A DNA stretch of 64,000 bases from NCBI GenBank assembly GCA_964494385.1, contig CAZBSE010000005.1, positions 11,358 through 75,357 of the forward strand, written 5' to 3'. Every line of letters starts with the position of its first letter. Positions within the stretch are counted from its first letter, which is position 1. The notes beneath the pieces were generated by a model. It saw only the letters and a program-made list of their open reading frames with translations, made no database searches and was not told the DNA's origin. Position numbers and translations under genes: made by a program. Positions 34,565 through 43,100 of the stretch are shown piece by piece. This DNA comes from CAZBSE01 sp964494385. Its GTDB lineage: Bacteria > Actinomycetota > Humimicrobiia > Humimicrobiales > Humimicrobiaceae.

Positions 34565-35866
34565 CTATAACTTCCCGCACTTTTTAATTACCGGGAACTC
34601 CCAGTTCAGATTATCGATAACCATATCCGCTATCCTGCAGGGAGGATACAAACCAAGATATATTTTCTGTGCGGGTATATATTTGCTCCTGTATTTTTTT
34701 AAAATTTTGTTACCGAATATTTTATTGTCCCTGCTTTTTGCCCTGTTCATGCTTTCCCTAAAAGGTATCTCAAGAAACACTTTATAATTGATATAAGGTG
34801 AGAGCTCTTTTCTGAATAGGAAAACTCCTTCAAATATAACCACTGTTTCCCTGCTAATGGAATACTTCCTCTCTGCCTCAATCCTATCCGTATATAGATT
34901 AAGCAGCTTCAATTTAATACTGAAATCTTTGCCCCTACTGATCGGACCAAGCAATCTATTTATAATAAGGGCAAGATTAAAACTCTTATTGTAGTAACTA
35001 TCTATTTCGTCCCTACCCGAATACCTGATTTTTTTAGGATTATGAAAATCATCCAGCAGAATCATCTGCACCCTGTAATTTTTTGAGGTTAAAAAACGCT
35101 TAAAAGATTTTGCAAAATCAGTTTTACCCGAAGTATCAATACCGCTTATTCCAACCACAAACGGCCTGCCCTCATTCTTCCTTCCGGAAATTTCCTCCAG
35201 TATTTTTTCAAATACGGGAATTTTTCTATCAAAGATTCTGGCAAGGTCGGAAAACCTGTCAATGGTAATATCAGCACTCGCGGCCTCACCGAAGCCGTAT
35301 CCGTATAAGGCCCCTACGGAGAGAATCCCATTTCCCCCGGCTGCAGTAATATCTACCGACCTGTCCCCAATAAATGCTGCTTTAGGGGATCCCAGGGATT
35401 TTATTATTCTTTTTACAAGCTCTGTCTTGGCTAACTGATGCTTCTGGGTGCACTCTATACGGCTAAAAAACTTTTTAATCTTAAACACGGAGAGTACAGC
35501 CTTAAGATATTTAACCGAACAATTACTGCATATGGCCATTTTATATTTCCTCTTTTTTAAAATATCCAGAGTTTCAAGGACACCGGGATAGAGCTTTCCG
35601 AATTTTAAAAAGGAAGTGTAGTATTCATCCCTTACTTTATCTTTTATTTTATTCAGATACGGGATCTTTTCCGGCGGTAAAATCTTTTTATAAAAATCAT
35701 TGGATGCTCTTCCCAGATAAATATTAATGTCATCAATGTCTATCGGTATATCTAAATCCATTCCGGAAAAGGCCCTTTTCATAGCATCAAGATTTGCATC
35801 CCCGGATTGAAGCATGGTGCCGTCCAGGTCAAAGATTAATAAATTTATATCATTTAAGTTTTTCAT
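34565..35866 (-). CDS. HAD phosphatase fused to uridine-kinase-like P-loop kinase
   Basis: A 433-residue two-domain protein. Residues 1-215 are a HAD phosphatase of the phosphoglycolate/beta-phosphoglucomutase type: FDLDGTML (Asp 13, 15), AICSNCS, and GDRSVDI. Residues 235-433 are a nucleoside/pantothenate-kinase type domain: P-loop GISGIDTSGKTDF, LLDDFHNPKKIRYS and VIFEGVFLFRKEL (Walker B) and the lid MNRAKSRD. Uridine-kinase-like domains usually phosphorylate nucleosides or sugars; together with a phosphatase this suggests a salvage or repair enzyme pair acting on one substrate. Substrate is not known. Confidence 0.85.
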   Translation of the reverse strand: MKNLNDINLLIFDLDGTMLQSGDANLDAMKRAFSGMDLDIPIDIDDINIYLGRASNDFYKKILPPEKIPYLNKIKDKVRDEYYTSFLKFGKLYPGVLETLDILKKRKYKMAICSNCSVKYLKAVLSVFKIKKFFSRIECTQKHQLAKTELVKRIIKSLGSPKAAFIGDRSVDITAAGGNGILSVGALYGYGFGEAASADITIDRFSDLARIFDRKIPVFEKILEEISGRKNEGRPFVVGISGIDTSGKTDFAKSFKRFLTSKNYRVQMILLDDFHNPKKIRYSGRDEIDSYYNKSFNLALIINRLLGPISRGKDFSIKLKLLNLYTDRIEAERKYSISRETVVIFEGVFLFRKELSPYINYKVFLEIPFRESMNRAKSRDNKIFGNKILKKYRSKYIPAQKIYLGLYPPCRIADMVIDNLNWEFPVIKKCGKL

Positions 35867-35973
35867 TATAAAAGAATCAGTTTTTTTATTAGCTATGATA
35901 ACAGATTTTTAACTTATGACCTATCAAAATAGGCTGATTATTCAAAGGTTCGTTTAAATGCTAATATATATAT

Positions 35974-36387
35974 ATGAAATATCTTTTCTTATTCTTTATT
36001 TTTAGTTTTTTTGGAATAGGCATTGAAGTATTTTTTACTTCTATTCATGACTACATCAGATACAGGGATATCGCTTTTAAAGGCAGGTCTTATCTCTGGA
36101 TGTTTCCTCTTTACGGGATCTGGGGAATAATAATCGGACCGCTGTATAGTTTAATTAAATTTGTCCCTTTTATAGGAAGAGGGTTTATATATCTGGCAGT
36201 GATATTTATTGGTGAATTTGCTTACGGTTATCTACTGAAACTTGCCATTAAAAAATGCCCCTGGGAATATAAGACCAGGTGGACCGTATTGGGCATAGTC
36301 AATCTTCTTTATCTACCCTTCTGGTTTGCATTCGGCTATCTCTCGGAACTTTTATACAAAGGATTTATATCCATGACAGTCTATTAG
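35974..36387 (+). CDS. TMEM229/CmpB-like four-helix membrane protein
   Basis: A 137-residue protein with four hydrophobic segments: FFGIGIEVFFTSI at the start, SYLWMFPLYGIWGIIIGP in the middle and LGIVNLLYLPFWFAFGYLSE near the end. The WMFPLYG motif fits the TMEM229 / putative ABC transporter type IV (CmpB-like) families. Function is unknown. It stands alone, divergent from the HAD/kinase gene. Confidence 0.6.
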   Translation: MKYLFLFFIFSFFGIGIEVFFTSIHDYIRYRDIAFKGRSYLWMFPLYGIWGIIIGPLYSLIKFVPFIGRGFIYLAVIFIGEFAYGYLLKLAIKKCPWEYKTRWTVLGIVNLLYLPFWFAFGYLSELLYKGFISMTVY

Positions 36388-36428
36388 CTGCAGGCAGCAA
36401 AATATACCAAATCGGCACCCGGATAAGA

Positions 36429-37952
36429 TCAATTATAAACAAAACCCGGATTTAGGCTCCTGCTTTTTCCAACTGTTTTTAAAATATTTGATGATCTGTA
36501 ATACTCTTTAAATATCTTATAATAAAGCAGTTCTTCTTTTGATTTTATATCTATACTGTAAATCTGATGCCTTCTTCCAAATTCTCTATCTGAGATCATC
36601 TCATCGGCATAACTTTCCAGTATCTGCGCTGTTCCGCTGCCGACAGAAAACTTTTCTTTTTTTCTCCAGACAAAATCAGCAGGAAGGTAAGCTTCTGATA
36701 CTTTTCTTAAGATCCATTTTTCTATGGGCTCCCCTCCTTTGAATTCCTGGGAATACAATTTAAGTTCCGGTGAAATATTTAAGGCCTCGTCCACTAATTT
36801 AATATCAAGGAAAGGAACCCTGCCCTCGATAGAATTTGCCATCGTTATCCTATCTGCTCGCTGCAGATTGGTATTATGCAGACTGGCTGTAATATTTTTA
36901 AGCTCCTTAAATATTTGTTCATTTGTATTGCTGATTTTTTTAAGATAATGGTAACCACCGAATAACTCATCTGCTCCTTCTCCGGATAAAACAACTTTTA
37001 CATAATTCTGGGCGAGCCTTGAGACAAAATAAGTCGGTATGGCGCTTCTTATCAATGCAGGGTCGAATGATTCCAGGTAGTATATGACTTCCGGAAGAGC
37101 TTCCACGATCTCTTCTTTGCTGTATTTAAAAGTATGATGTTTGGTGCCTATAATTTTTGATATCTCCTCTGAATACATTATATCTGCACTCTGGGGAGTA
37201 CCCACTGCAAAAGAATGAAGGATCCCGTGCTTATATTTTCTGGCTATTGCGGCAATAATGCTGCTGTCCAGGCCCCCGCTTAGAAAAACGCCCAGAGGCA
37301 CGTCAGACATCAATCTTTTTACAACAGCTTCTTCCAGTTTTTTCCTTATGCTCAGTATTATTTCATTTATATCCTTGGAAAAATTATCAGGTATCTCGGG
37401 CAGGCTGTAATACTTTTTAAAGCCCTGGTCACTGCAGTAATAATATCCTGCAGGAAATTCGTTTATATCTCCGGTTGCTTTCAGAAGTGATTTGATTTCA
37501 GAAGAAAAGTACATATTATCACCATTGTAACCGTAATAAAGGGGTTTTATCCCCAATGGGTCCCTGGCAATAAAAATATCCTCATCGCTGCATATGGCAA
37601 AGGCAAACATGCCGTCAAGCTTTTTGACTACATCCTTCCCCTTGTCTTCAAACAAATGAAGTATGACCTCCGAATCAGAATCAGTCTTAAAATCGTGATC
37701 CGAAAGACCTTTTTTTATTTCCTTATAATTATAGATCTCTCCATTAAAGATCAGCCTTAATTTGCTGTCTTCATTTGATATTGGCTGGTCTCCGCCTTCT
37801 ACGTCTATAATAGACAGCCGGTTATGTCCAAGGGAAAAGTCATCCCTTACGACCCTTCCCTGTCCATCCGGTCCCCTATGTGATATTTCCTCCAGCATGG
37901 ACCCAAGCATTACATTATCGGATTCTCCCCAGATTCCGGCAATTCCGCACAA
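36429..37952 (-). CDS. asnB: Asparagine synthetase, glutamine-hydrolysing
   Basis: The start is placed at TTG (37952), because the catalytic N-terminal Cys must follow the initiator Met: it gives M-C-G-I-A-G-I-W-G, with AAAGGATG nine bases upstream. A longer frame from 37973 would bury this Cys. The protein has 507 residues: glutaminase domain 1-190 (HRGPDGQG, NGEIYN, GDSEV-like motif TDSDSEVILHL) and synthetase domain with SGGLDSSIIAA PP-loop and LSGEGADELFGGY. It converts Asp, Gln and ATP to Asn; AsnB homologues also amidate sugars or peptides. It is shorter than E. coli AsnB (554). Confidence 0.93.
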   Translation of the reverse strand: MCGIAGIWGESDNVMLGSMLEEISHRGPDGQGRVVRDDFSLGHNRLSIIDVEGGDQPISNEDSKLRLIFNGEIYNYKEIKKGLSDHDFKTDSDSEVILHLFEDKGKDVVKKLDGMFAFAICSDEDIFIARDPLGIKPLYYGYNGDNMYFSSEIKSLLKATGDINEFPAGYYYCSDQGFKKYYSLPEIPDNFSKDINEIILSIRKKLEEAVVKRLMSDVPLGVFLSGGLDSSIIAAIARKYKHGILHSFAVGTPQSADIMYSEEISKIIGTKHHTFKYSKEEIVEALPEVIYYLESFDPALIRSAIPTYFVSRLAQNYVKVVLSGEGADELFGGYHYLKKISNTNEQIFKELKNITASLHNTNLQRADRITMANSIEGRVPFLDIKLVDEALNISPELKLYSQEFKGGEPIEKWILRKVSEAYLPADFVWRKKEKFSVGSGTAQILESYADEMISDREFGRRHQIYSIDIKSKEELLYYKIFKEYYRSSNILKTVGKSRSLNPGFVYN

Positions 37953-38104
37953 AACAATACACATCCTTTGCAAATAAATTATTATTTTTAAGTCACAGTA
38001 GATTATTTAAATGATACTGCAAATATAAGGGCAACGGTTCATTATTATATAACATGAGAATATTTTGTCAAAGCAGCCGGGAATAGAGACGTTTTTAAGT
38101 TTGA

Positions 38105-38386
38105 TATGCCGCAATTGATAAAGGAGCCGCTCTCGGGCCGTTTCCATCACCTGAGACGGCCCATGAAGCAGGGACAGTTACATTAAATTATGGGATATTC
38201 GTAAATACGATTATAGGCTTTCTAATAATAGCTCTTGCACCTTTCTTTATCATAAAGGCTGTTAATAGGTTAAAAAAGAAAGAGGGAGTTAAGCCTTTTA
38301 TAAAGGAGTGCACTTTCTGTTTTATGTCAGTTAATATCAAGGCTACCCACTGTCCTAATTGTACATCTGAATTAAGAGATCAATAG
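38105..38386 (+). pseudogene. MscL mechanosensitive channel remnant (5' half missing)
   Basis: An open frame of about 93 codons without a start codon that reads as the C-terminal half of the large-conductance mechanosensitive channel: LGPFPSPETAHEAGTVTLNY, then the TM2 segment GIFVNTIIGFLIIALAPFF, then IIKAVNRLKKKE. The N-terminal TM1 part (RGNVVDLAVGV-type) is not found upstream in any frame, so the gene is truncated. The tail carries CTFC...CPNC, a zinc-ribbon-like addition. Gene decay or an insertion/deletion at about 38100 is the simplest explanation. Confidence 0.75.
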
Positions 38387-38506
38387 AGTTAAGGTATAAA
38401 TTATTGAATATTATAAATAATATTTATTATTGATATTATGGTCCTTGATATGGTCCTTGACGGCTGGGCACAGTAGACAAAGTTAGAAATAAATTATTAA
38501 AATTAT

Positions 38507-38821
38507 TCAGAGCTTAACAGCCTGAGTTATCTTCTGTCTAACAATTTTCTTAATTAAAAGAAATAAAAGAGCATACAAGACAGCCTGGACAACAACCATT
38601 ATAAGGAATAAAATCAATTGTGCTATTTCATCATTTATTGCCTGCGTTCCCAAAATGTTAAACCACCATATACTTGGTTTTGATTCCAACCATATAAATA
38701 AAATGCTGAAAGGAAAGTTAATTACTAAAAATAATGTTTTTAAAAATGGAAAATAAAAACGCCCAACATCTATACCCCAATCAAGCGCAAGAAGTGAAGC
38801 CGTTGCAATAATATCTTCCAG
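38507..38821 (-). CDS. Hypothetical membrane protein, start unclear or decayed
   Basis: A coherent frame of about 104 codons ending at 38507. It has three hydrophobic segments (including FYFPFLKTLFLVINFPFS and LILFLIMVVVQAVLYALLFL) and a basic tail RQKITQ. No ATG or GTG start exists in frame: the first standard codon is a TTG at 38689, and the upstream part opens only with CTG (38821). It may be a 5'-truncated gene like the MscL remnant next to it. No family recognised. Confidence 0.4.
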   Translation of the reverse strand: MEDIIATASLLALDWGIDVGRFYFPFLKTLFLVINFPFSILFIWLESKPSIWWFNILGTQAINDEIAQLILFLIMVVVQAVLYALLFLLIKKIVRQKITQAVKL

Positions 38822-39549
38822 AATTTAGTCATAACTTATCTCATCTGATTGTTTATGAATTCTTATTGTAATACTTAAAAGCAATTCTTTAAAGTATCAG
38901 AATGGCTGAGCATTGCGGTCAAGATTTAAAATAAGACAAACGGGACACTGTAAAAAAGAGTATTTATTATTAGAACTATTTTAAAAATTGTCATGATTGT
39001 GCAACAATATTATAAGTTATATAATTTTTATTTTAAATAGTATAATCATGGAGTTGGTTAATCTTATATTTTTAAGTATAATGATTAAGTACTTAAAAAA
39101 AAGAAATGTTATTTTACTAAAAGAAATTACTTGAAACTTCTGATCTTGATTTCTCTAGTCACGCTTTTTGTCTTATGAGAATTGTAATACCAAATAAATT
39201 TATTAATATAATTATAAAAGACTAAATATCTTGTATGTTTTTTCTTTTTTATAACATTGCCTCGACCAAGGAGGTAGAATAATAAAAGTGATGAAGTTAT
39301 TTCTGTGTTATAACTTTGATGATGTTTCCTTTGTAAAGCGTATTTGCTATTATTACCTTGATAAACAAGAAGCGCTTAAGGAGACGGTATAATATTTTTG
39401 GTTGGTGTAAAAAAAGGCAGCTAAGATATGAATCTAAGCAAGAAAGCAAAAATAACCAGCTTAGTAATATTTTTCAAAAAATTTAACCCAAGTGTTTTGT
39501 AGCGAATGCTACAGACCTTGTGTTTTTATTTTTAAGGAGGGCTTAAAAG
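38822..39549. other. Gene-poor AT-rich region before the signalling cluster
   Basis: About 728 bases with stop codons in all frames except small pieces. A 34-codon frame at 39288-39392 (MMKLFLCYNFDDVSFVK..., after AAGGAGG) may be a small or broken gene. At 39499-39514 TGTAGCGAATGCTACA is a perfect six-bp hairpin with a GAAT loop, 35 bases before the PAS protein, a possible leader structure. Nothing else was recognised. Confidence 0.35.
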
Positions 39550-40857
39550 ATGAAAGATAAAAAGCATGGAGATGAGCTAAAAATTGAAACACTCTTAGAG
39601 TATGCCAATAATATCATTGCTACGCTAAGGGAGCCATTTCTGGTTTTGGATAAAAACTTACGAATAATTACTGCCAACCAGGCTTTCTATACCACCTTTG
39701 AGGTTACTGAAAAAAACACAATAAGCTGGCCACTTCCTGATTTAGGTAATAAGCAATGGAATATTCCAAAACTGCTTGCTCTCTTAAAGGAAATTCTGCC
39801 AGAAAAGAGGGTTGTAGAAGATTATGAAGTTGAGCTCAAATTCGAGAAAATTGGACAGCGGGTCATGAACCTGAATGCCTGTCAGTTACATGTCCATAAG
39901 AAAATAGCAGCAATAATAACGGCAAAAGAAGAAGAAGAAGAAGAACTAATCCTACTGGCTATTGAAGACATCACCGAGCGCAAGCACCTACTAGAAAAAT
40001 TAAAAAATTCCGAGGAGCGTTTTCACAAAGCCTTTTTAACATCACGGGATACATTATTTCTTGTTCATAAAACTAAAGGCGACATTCTTGATTCTAATAC
40101 AGCTGCCACGGAATTATTAAGTTATTCCCATGAGGAGTTTCTGAAAAAGAAACTCTGGGAAATAGGTCTGATGAAAGATAAAGAGGAATTTCAAGAGGTG
40201 TTATCAAAATTGGAAAAAGAGGGTTTAATCCATTATGAAGACACGTCAGTAAAAACCAGAGAAGGTTTGAGCATAGATACTGAGGCCTATTTAGTTGACA
40301 AGGCAGACGTAATGCAATGCAACATCCGTGACATCACCGAGCGTAAGGCAGAGGAGGAAGAATTAAAGAAATCCCAGGCAAGATTCAAAGCCATATTCGA
40401 GGCTACCATGGATGGAATGCTTTTAGCAGATATAGAGACCAAGCAATTCTTCATGTTTAATAAAGCAATTTGTCAGATGCTGGGATATACCGAAGAAGAA
40501 ATTATGCGCCTTAACATTAAGGATATCCATCCTGAGGTAGATCTGCCATATGTTATAGAGCATTTTGAGAAGCAAGCACGGGGAGAAATTAAACTTGCTA
40601 CTGGTATTCCTGTAAAGAGGAAGGACGGCAGTGTTTTTTATGCTGATATTAATACGTCGCAAATCATCTTATCTAAGAAAAAATATCTTATTGAAAGCTT
40701 CAGAGATATTACCGAGCGCAAAATAATGCAAGATGACCTAAAAGAGAAGATGCAGGACTTAGAGCGGTTTAGTAAATTTGCCGTAGATAGAGAGCTGAAG
40801 ATGGAAGAGTTGGAGAAGAAGATAAAGGAACTGGAGGAAAGGGTAAAAGGAAAATGA
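39550..40857 (+). CDS. Three-PAS-domain sensor protein without output domain
   Basis: A 435-residue cytoplasmic protein: PAS domains at about 20-140, 150-270 and 275-395 (each closing with the DITERK motif of PAS/PAC) and a coiled coil at about 395-435 (EELEKKIKELEERV). It has no kinase, GGDEF or HTH domain. Its stop overlaps the start of the histidine kinase gene by four bases, so it probably acts as a sensor subunit for that kinase, as if a single hybrid kinase had been split. The site AAGGAGGG is strong. Confidence 0.85.
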   Translation: MKDKKHGDELKIETLLEYANNIIATLREPFLVLDKNLRIITANQAFYTTFEVTEKNTISWPLPDLGNKQWNIPKLLALLKEILPEKRVVEDYEVELKFEKIGQRVMNLNACQLHVHKKIAAIITAKEEEEEELILLAIEDITERKHLLEKLKNSEERFHKAFLTSRDTLFLVHKTKGDILDSNTAATELLSYSHEEFLKKKLWEIGLMKDKEEFQEVLSKLEKEGLIHYEDTSVKTREGLSIDTEAYLVDKADVMQCNIRDITERKAEEEELKKSQARFKAIFEATMDGMLLADIETKQFFMFNKAICQMLGYTEEEIMRLNIKDIHPEVDLPYVIEHFEKQARGEIKLATGIPVKRKDGSVFYADINTSQIILSKKKYLIESFRDITERKIMQDDLKEKMQDLERFSKFAVDRELKMEELEKKIKELEERVKGK

Positions 40858-42506
40858 GATCTAAGAGTGATGACTTGAGTATGAAAAAAAAACAAGAAGA
40901 ACTCTTAAGCCAAAAAAGCTATATAGAAAGCATTATCTCATCGATGCCAGATGCTCTGATTGTTGTCAATCCTGATTTCACGGTTAGGTCAGTAAATAAA
41001 GCTACTTTAAATTTATTGGACTATAAAGAGCATGAGCTTATAAGTCAGCCAGTGAAAAAGATTTTTATGAAAGAAGAAGAAAGAATACTACACAAATGCT
41101 TCCAAAAAATAATGAAACAGGACGCGGCGTATAATATTAACTTAACTTTTCTTACCAAAGAGGGTAAGAAAATTCCGGTAAATTTTAGCGGTACGGCAAT
41201 GCGGGAGGGTGAAAAGATAATAAGTATCATGGGAGTAGCCAGGGATATGCGCCAGGTTATGACAGATATCAGCGATTTGGAGAAGAAAGATAGAGACCTT
41301 GAAGAACGAAGCAAAGATCTAACCCGGATGCAGAGGGCAATGCTGCACATAATGAGTGATTTGAAAGGCGCAAATGATGAACTGGAGAGGGCAAATAAAG
41401 AATTACAGAAATTCGATCAATTAAAATCTGATTTTGTCTCTACGGTTTCACACGAGCTGCGTACACCTTTAACTGTGACCAGAGAGGCAATTTCGCAGGT
41501 ATTAGACGGCATATGCGGTGAAACCAATAAAAAACAAAAACAATTCTTGTCCATGTCTATCGAGGAGATCGACAGACTGGCGCGCCTTATCAAGAATCTT
41601 CTAGATATTTCTAAAATTGAAGCACATAAAACTGAACTCAAAAGAGAATTGATAGACATTATCTCTTTAGCTAAAGAAGTTAATTCAAACTTCGCCCTTG
41701 CTTTCCAAAACAAAGGGTTAGAATTAAAATACAATTTCACCAAGGATAATATAGAGCTTTACATGGATAAGGACAGGATTGCCCAGGTATTCGTGAATTT
41801 AATAAGTAATGCCCTTAAATTCACTCCGGCTGGCTATATAGAAATCTCCATAATTGATAAAGAAAATATAGTAGAGTGCGCAATTTCCGATACCGGCATA
41901 GGTATTTCAGAAAAGGAGCTACCCAAAGTATTTAGCAAATTTACACAATTTGGCCAGGAATTTGAGTCCACAAAAAAAGGCACTGGTCTTGGTCTGGCTA
42001 TCTCTAAAGGTATTATTGAATTACATCGGGGGAAAATCTGGGTAGAAAGTAAGTTAGGGCAGGGAACTAAAATCAGTTTTACCCTACCCAAGTACAGTCC
42101 AAGGAAGCTATTTAAGGAATATGTCACCAATGGCTTGGTAGAGGCGATTAAAGAGGGTTTATCTTTATCCATTATCATTTTCGAAGTCAAGAATTATGAT
42201 GCTTTACAGGAAAAGTTAGGCCAGGATAAGATCGCATCTATTGTGCACAGTTTAGAACAACTAGTCAAAACTAACCTCAGGTGCGAGTCAGATATTAGTA
42301 TTGAAGATACCCGATCAATTTTGGTGGTGCTGCCAGAGATCGATAAAAAAGGTTCAGAGTTAGCAGTCGAAAGATTTAAATCAAATCTTAACGATTACTT
42401 ATCGAGGGAAGGATTAGCTAAAGAAATAGAGGTTGACCTAAGAGCCGCCAGTTTTCCCGAAGATGCTAAGACAAAAGAAGAGTTGTTAAATATGGTACAA
42501 TTATAA
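40854..42506 (+). CDS. PAS-domain sensor histidine kinase with extra C-terminal domain
   Basis: A 550-residue kinase: coiled start, PAS about 25-130, coiled coil about 135-185, HisKA with phospho-His in TVSHELRTPLTV (about residue 200), and HATPase with DTGIGISEKELPKVF and GTGLGLAISKGI up to about 410. Residues of about 420-550 form a further domain (LSIIIFEVKNYDALQEKLGQ...) that looks like a degenerate GGDEF/nucleotidyl-cyclase fold lacking the active-site loop. It phosphorylates itself and likely the receiver protein encoded next. Confidence 0.9.
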   Translation: MRSKSDDLSMKKKQEELLSQKSYIESIISSMPDALIVVNPDFTVRSVNKATLNLLDYKEHELISQPVKKIFMKEEERILHKCFQKIMKQDAAYNINLTFLTKEGKKIPVNFSGTAMREGEKIISIMGVARDMRQVMTDISDLEKKDRDLEERSKDLTRMQRAMLHIMSDLKGANDELERANKELQKFDQLKSDFVSTVSHELRTPLTVTREAISQVLDGICGETNKKQKQFLSMSIEEIDRLARLIKNLLDISKIEAHKTELKRELIDIISLAKEVNSNFALAFQNKGLELKYNFTKDNIELYMDKDRIAQVFVNLISNALKFTPAGYIEISIIDKENIVECAISDTGIGISEKELPKVFSKFTQFGQEFESTKKGTGLGLAISKGIIELHRGKIWVESKLGQGTKISFTLPKYSPRKLFKEYVTNGLVEAIKEGLSLSIIIFEVKNYDALQEKLGQDKIASIVHSLEQLVKTNLRCESDISIEDTRSILVVLPEIDKKGSELAVERFKSNLNDYLSREGLAKEIEVDLRAASFPEDAKTKEELLNMVQL

Positions 42507-42546
42507 AAGGATATAGAAAAATGACTGAAAGGAAGATTTAACAATT

Positions 42547-42930
42547 ATGGCTAAGAAAATATTAATTGTTGATGATGATAAGCAGATCGTTTTACTTTTA
42601 GCCTCTCGGCTAAAGGCAAATAAATACGAGATAGTGGTAGCTTATGATGCAATGCAGGCTGTAGCCAAAGCCTTTAGGGAGAAACCGGACTTGATCCTTT
42701 TAGATATTAAGATGCCTGGGGGCAATGGTATTAGTGTGATAAATAATTTAAGTAACTCTGTGGAAACTGCAATAACCCCGATAATTGTAATTACTGCTCA
42801 TCCCAGCCCAGAAATACAACAGAAGGCAAAAGAAATGGGAGCTGTAGATTTTATCTCAAAACCATTTAAGGCCGATGATGTGTTGTCAAGGATTAGGAAG
42901 GCCTTAGGTGAGGTAAATAACGAGAGTTAG
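42547..42930 (+). CDS. CheY-like single-domain response regulator
   Basis: A 127-residue receiver with all key residues: acidic pair VDDDKQI, phospho-acceptor Asp in LLLDIKMPGG, Thr in VITAHPS and Lys in ISKPFKADD. It has no DNA-binding output, so it signals by protein contact. It sits 40 bases after the kinase. A partial copy follows at 42936-43100. Confidence 0.93.
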   Translation: MAKKILIVDDDKQIVLLLASRLKANKYEIVVAYDAMQAVAKAFREKPDLILLDIKMPGGNGISVINNLSNSVETAITPIIVITAHPSPEIQQKAKEMGAVDFISKPFKADDVLSRIRKALGEVNNES

Positions 42931-42935
42931 GATAT

Positions 42936-43100
42936 ATGGCAAGGAGATTATTAGCAGTAAATGATAAGCCACAGGTAGTAGCATTATTAAAGTCGAGATT
43001 AAAGGCAAATAAATATGAAATGATTACTGCTTGTAACGGAGAAAGTTGCTTAGAAAGGCTAAAGATGTCTTATGTCAAGTTAATTTTAATACCTATATAA
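42936..43100 (+). pseudogene. Truncated receiver-domain paralogue
   Basis: A 54-codon frame that starts like the receiver just upstream: MARRLLAVNDKPQVVALLKS and then the shared SRLKANKYE, where both share nearly the same bases. It stops before the phospho-acceptor region, and its acidic pair is changed (VNDK). It looks like a tandem duplication that has been cut, running out of frame into the GGDEF/HD-GYP gene which begins within it. Confidence 0.65.

Noticed and set aside
39499..39514. Hairpin as a cyclic di-GMP riboswitch or terminator
   Set aside because: The stem is only six pairs, there is no U run directly after it and none of the riboswitch core bases were found.
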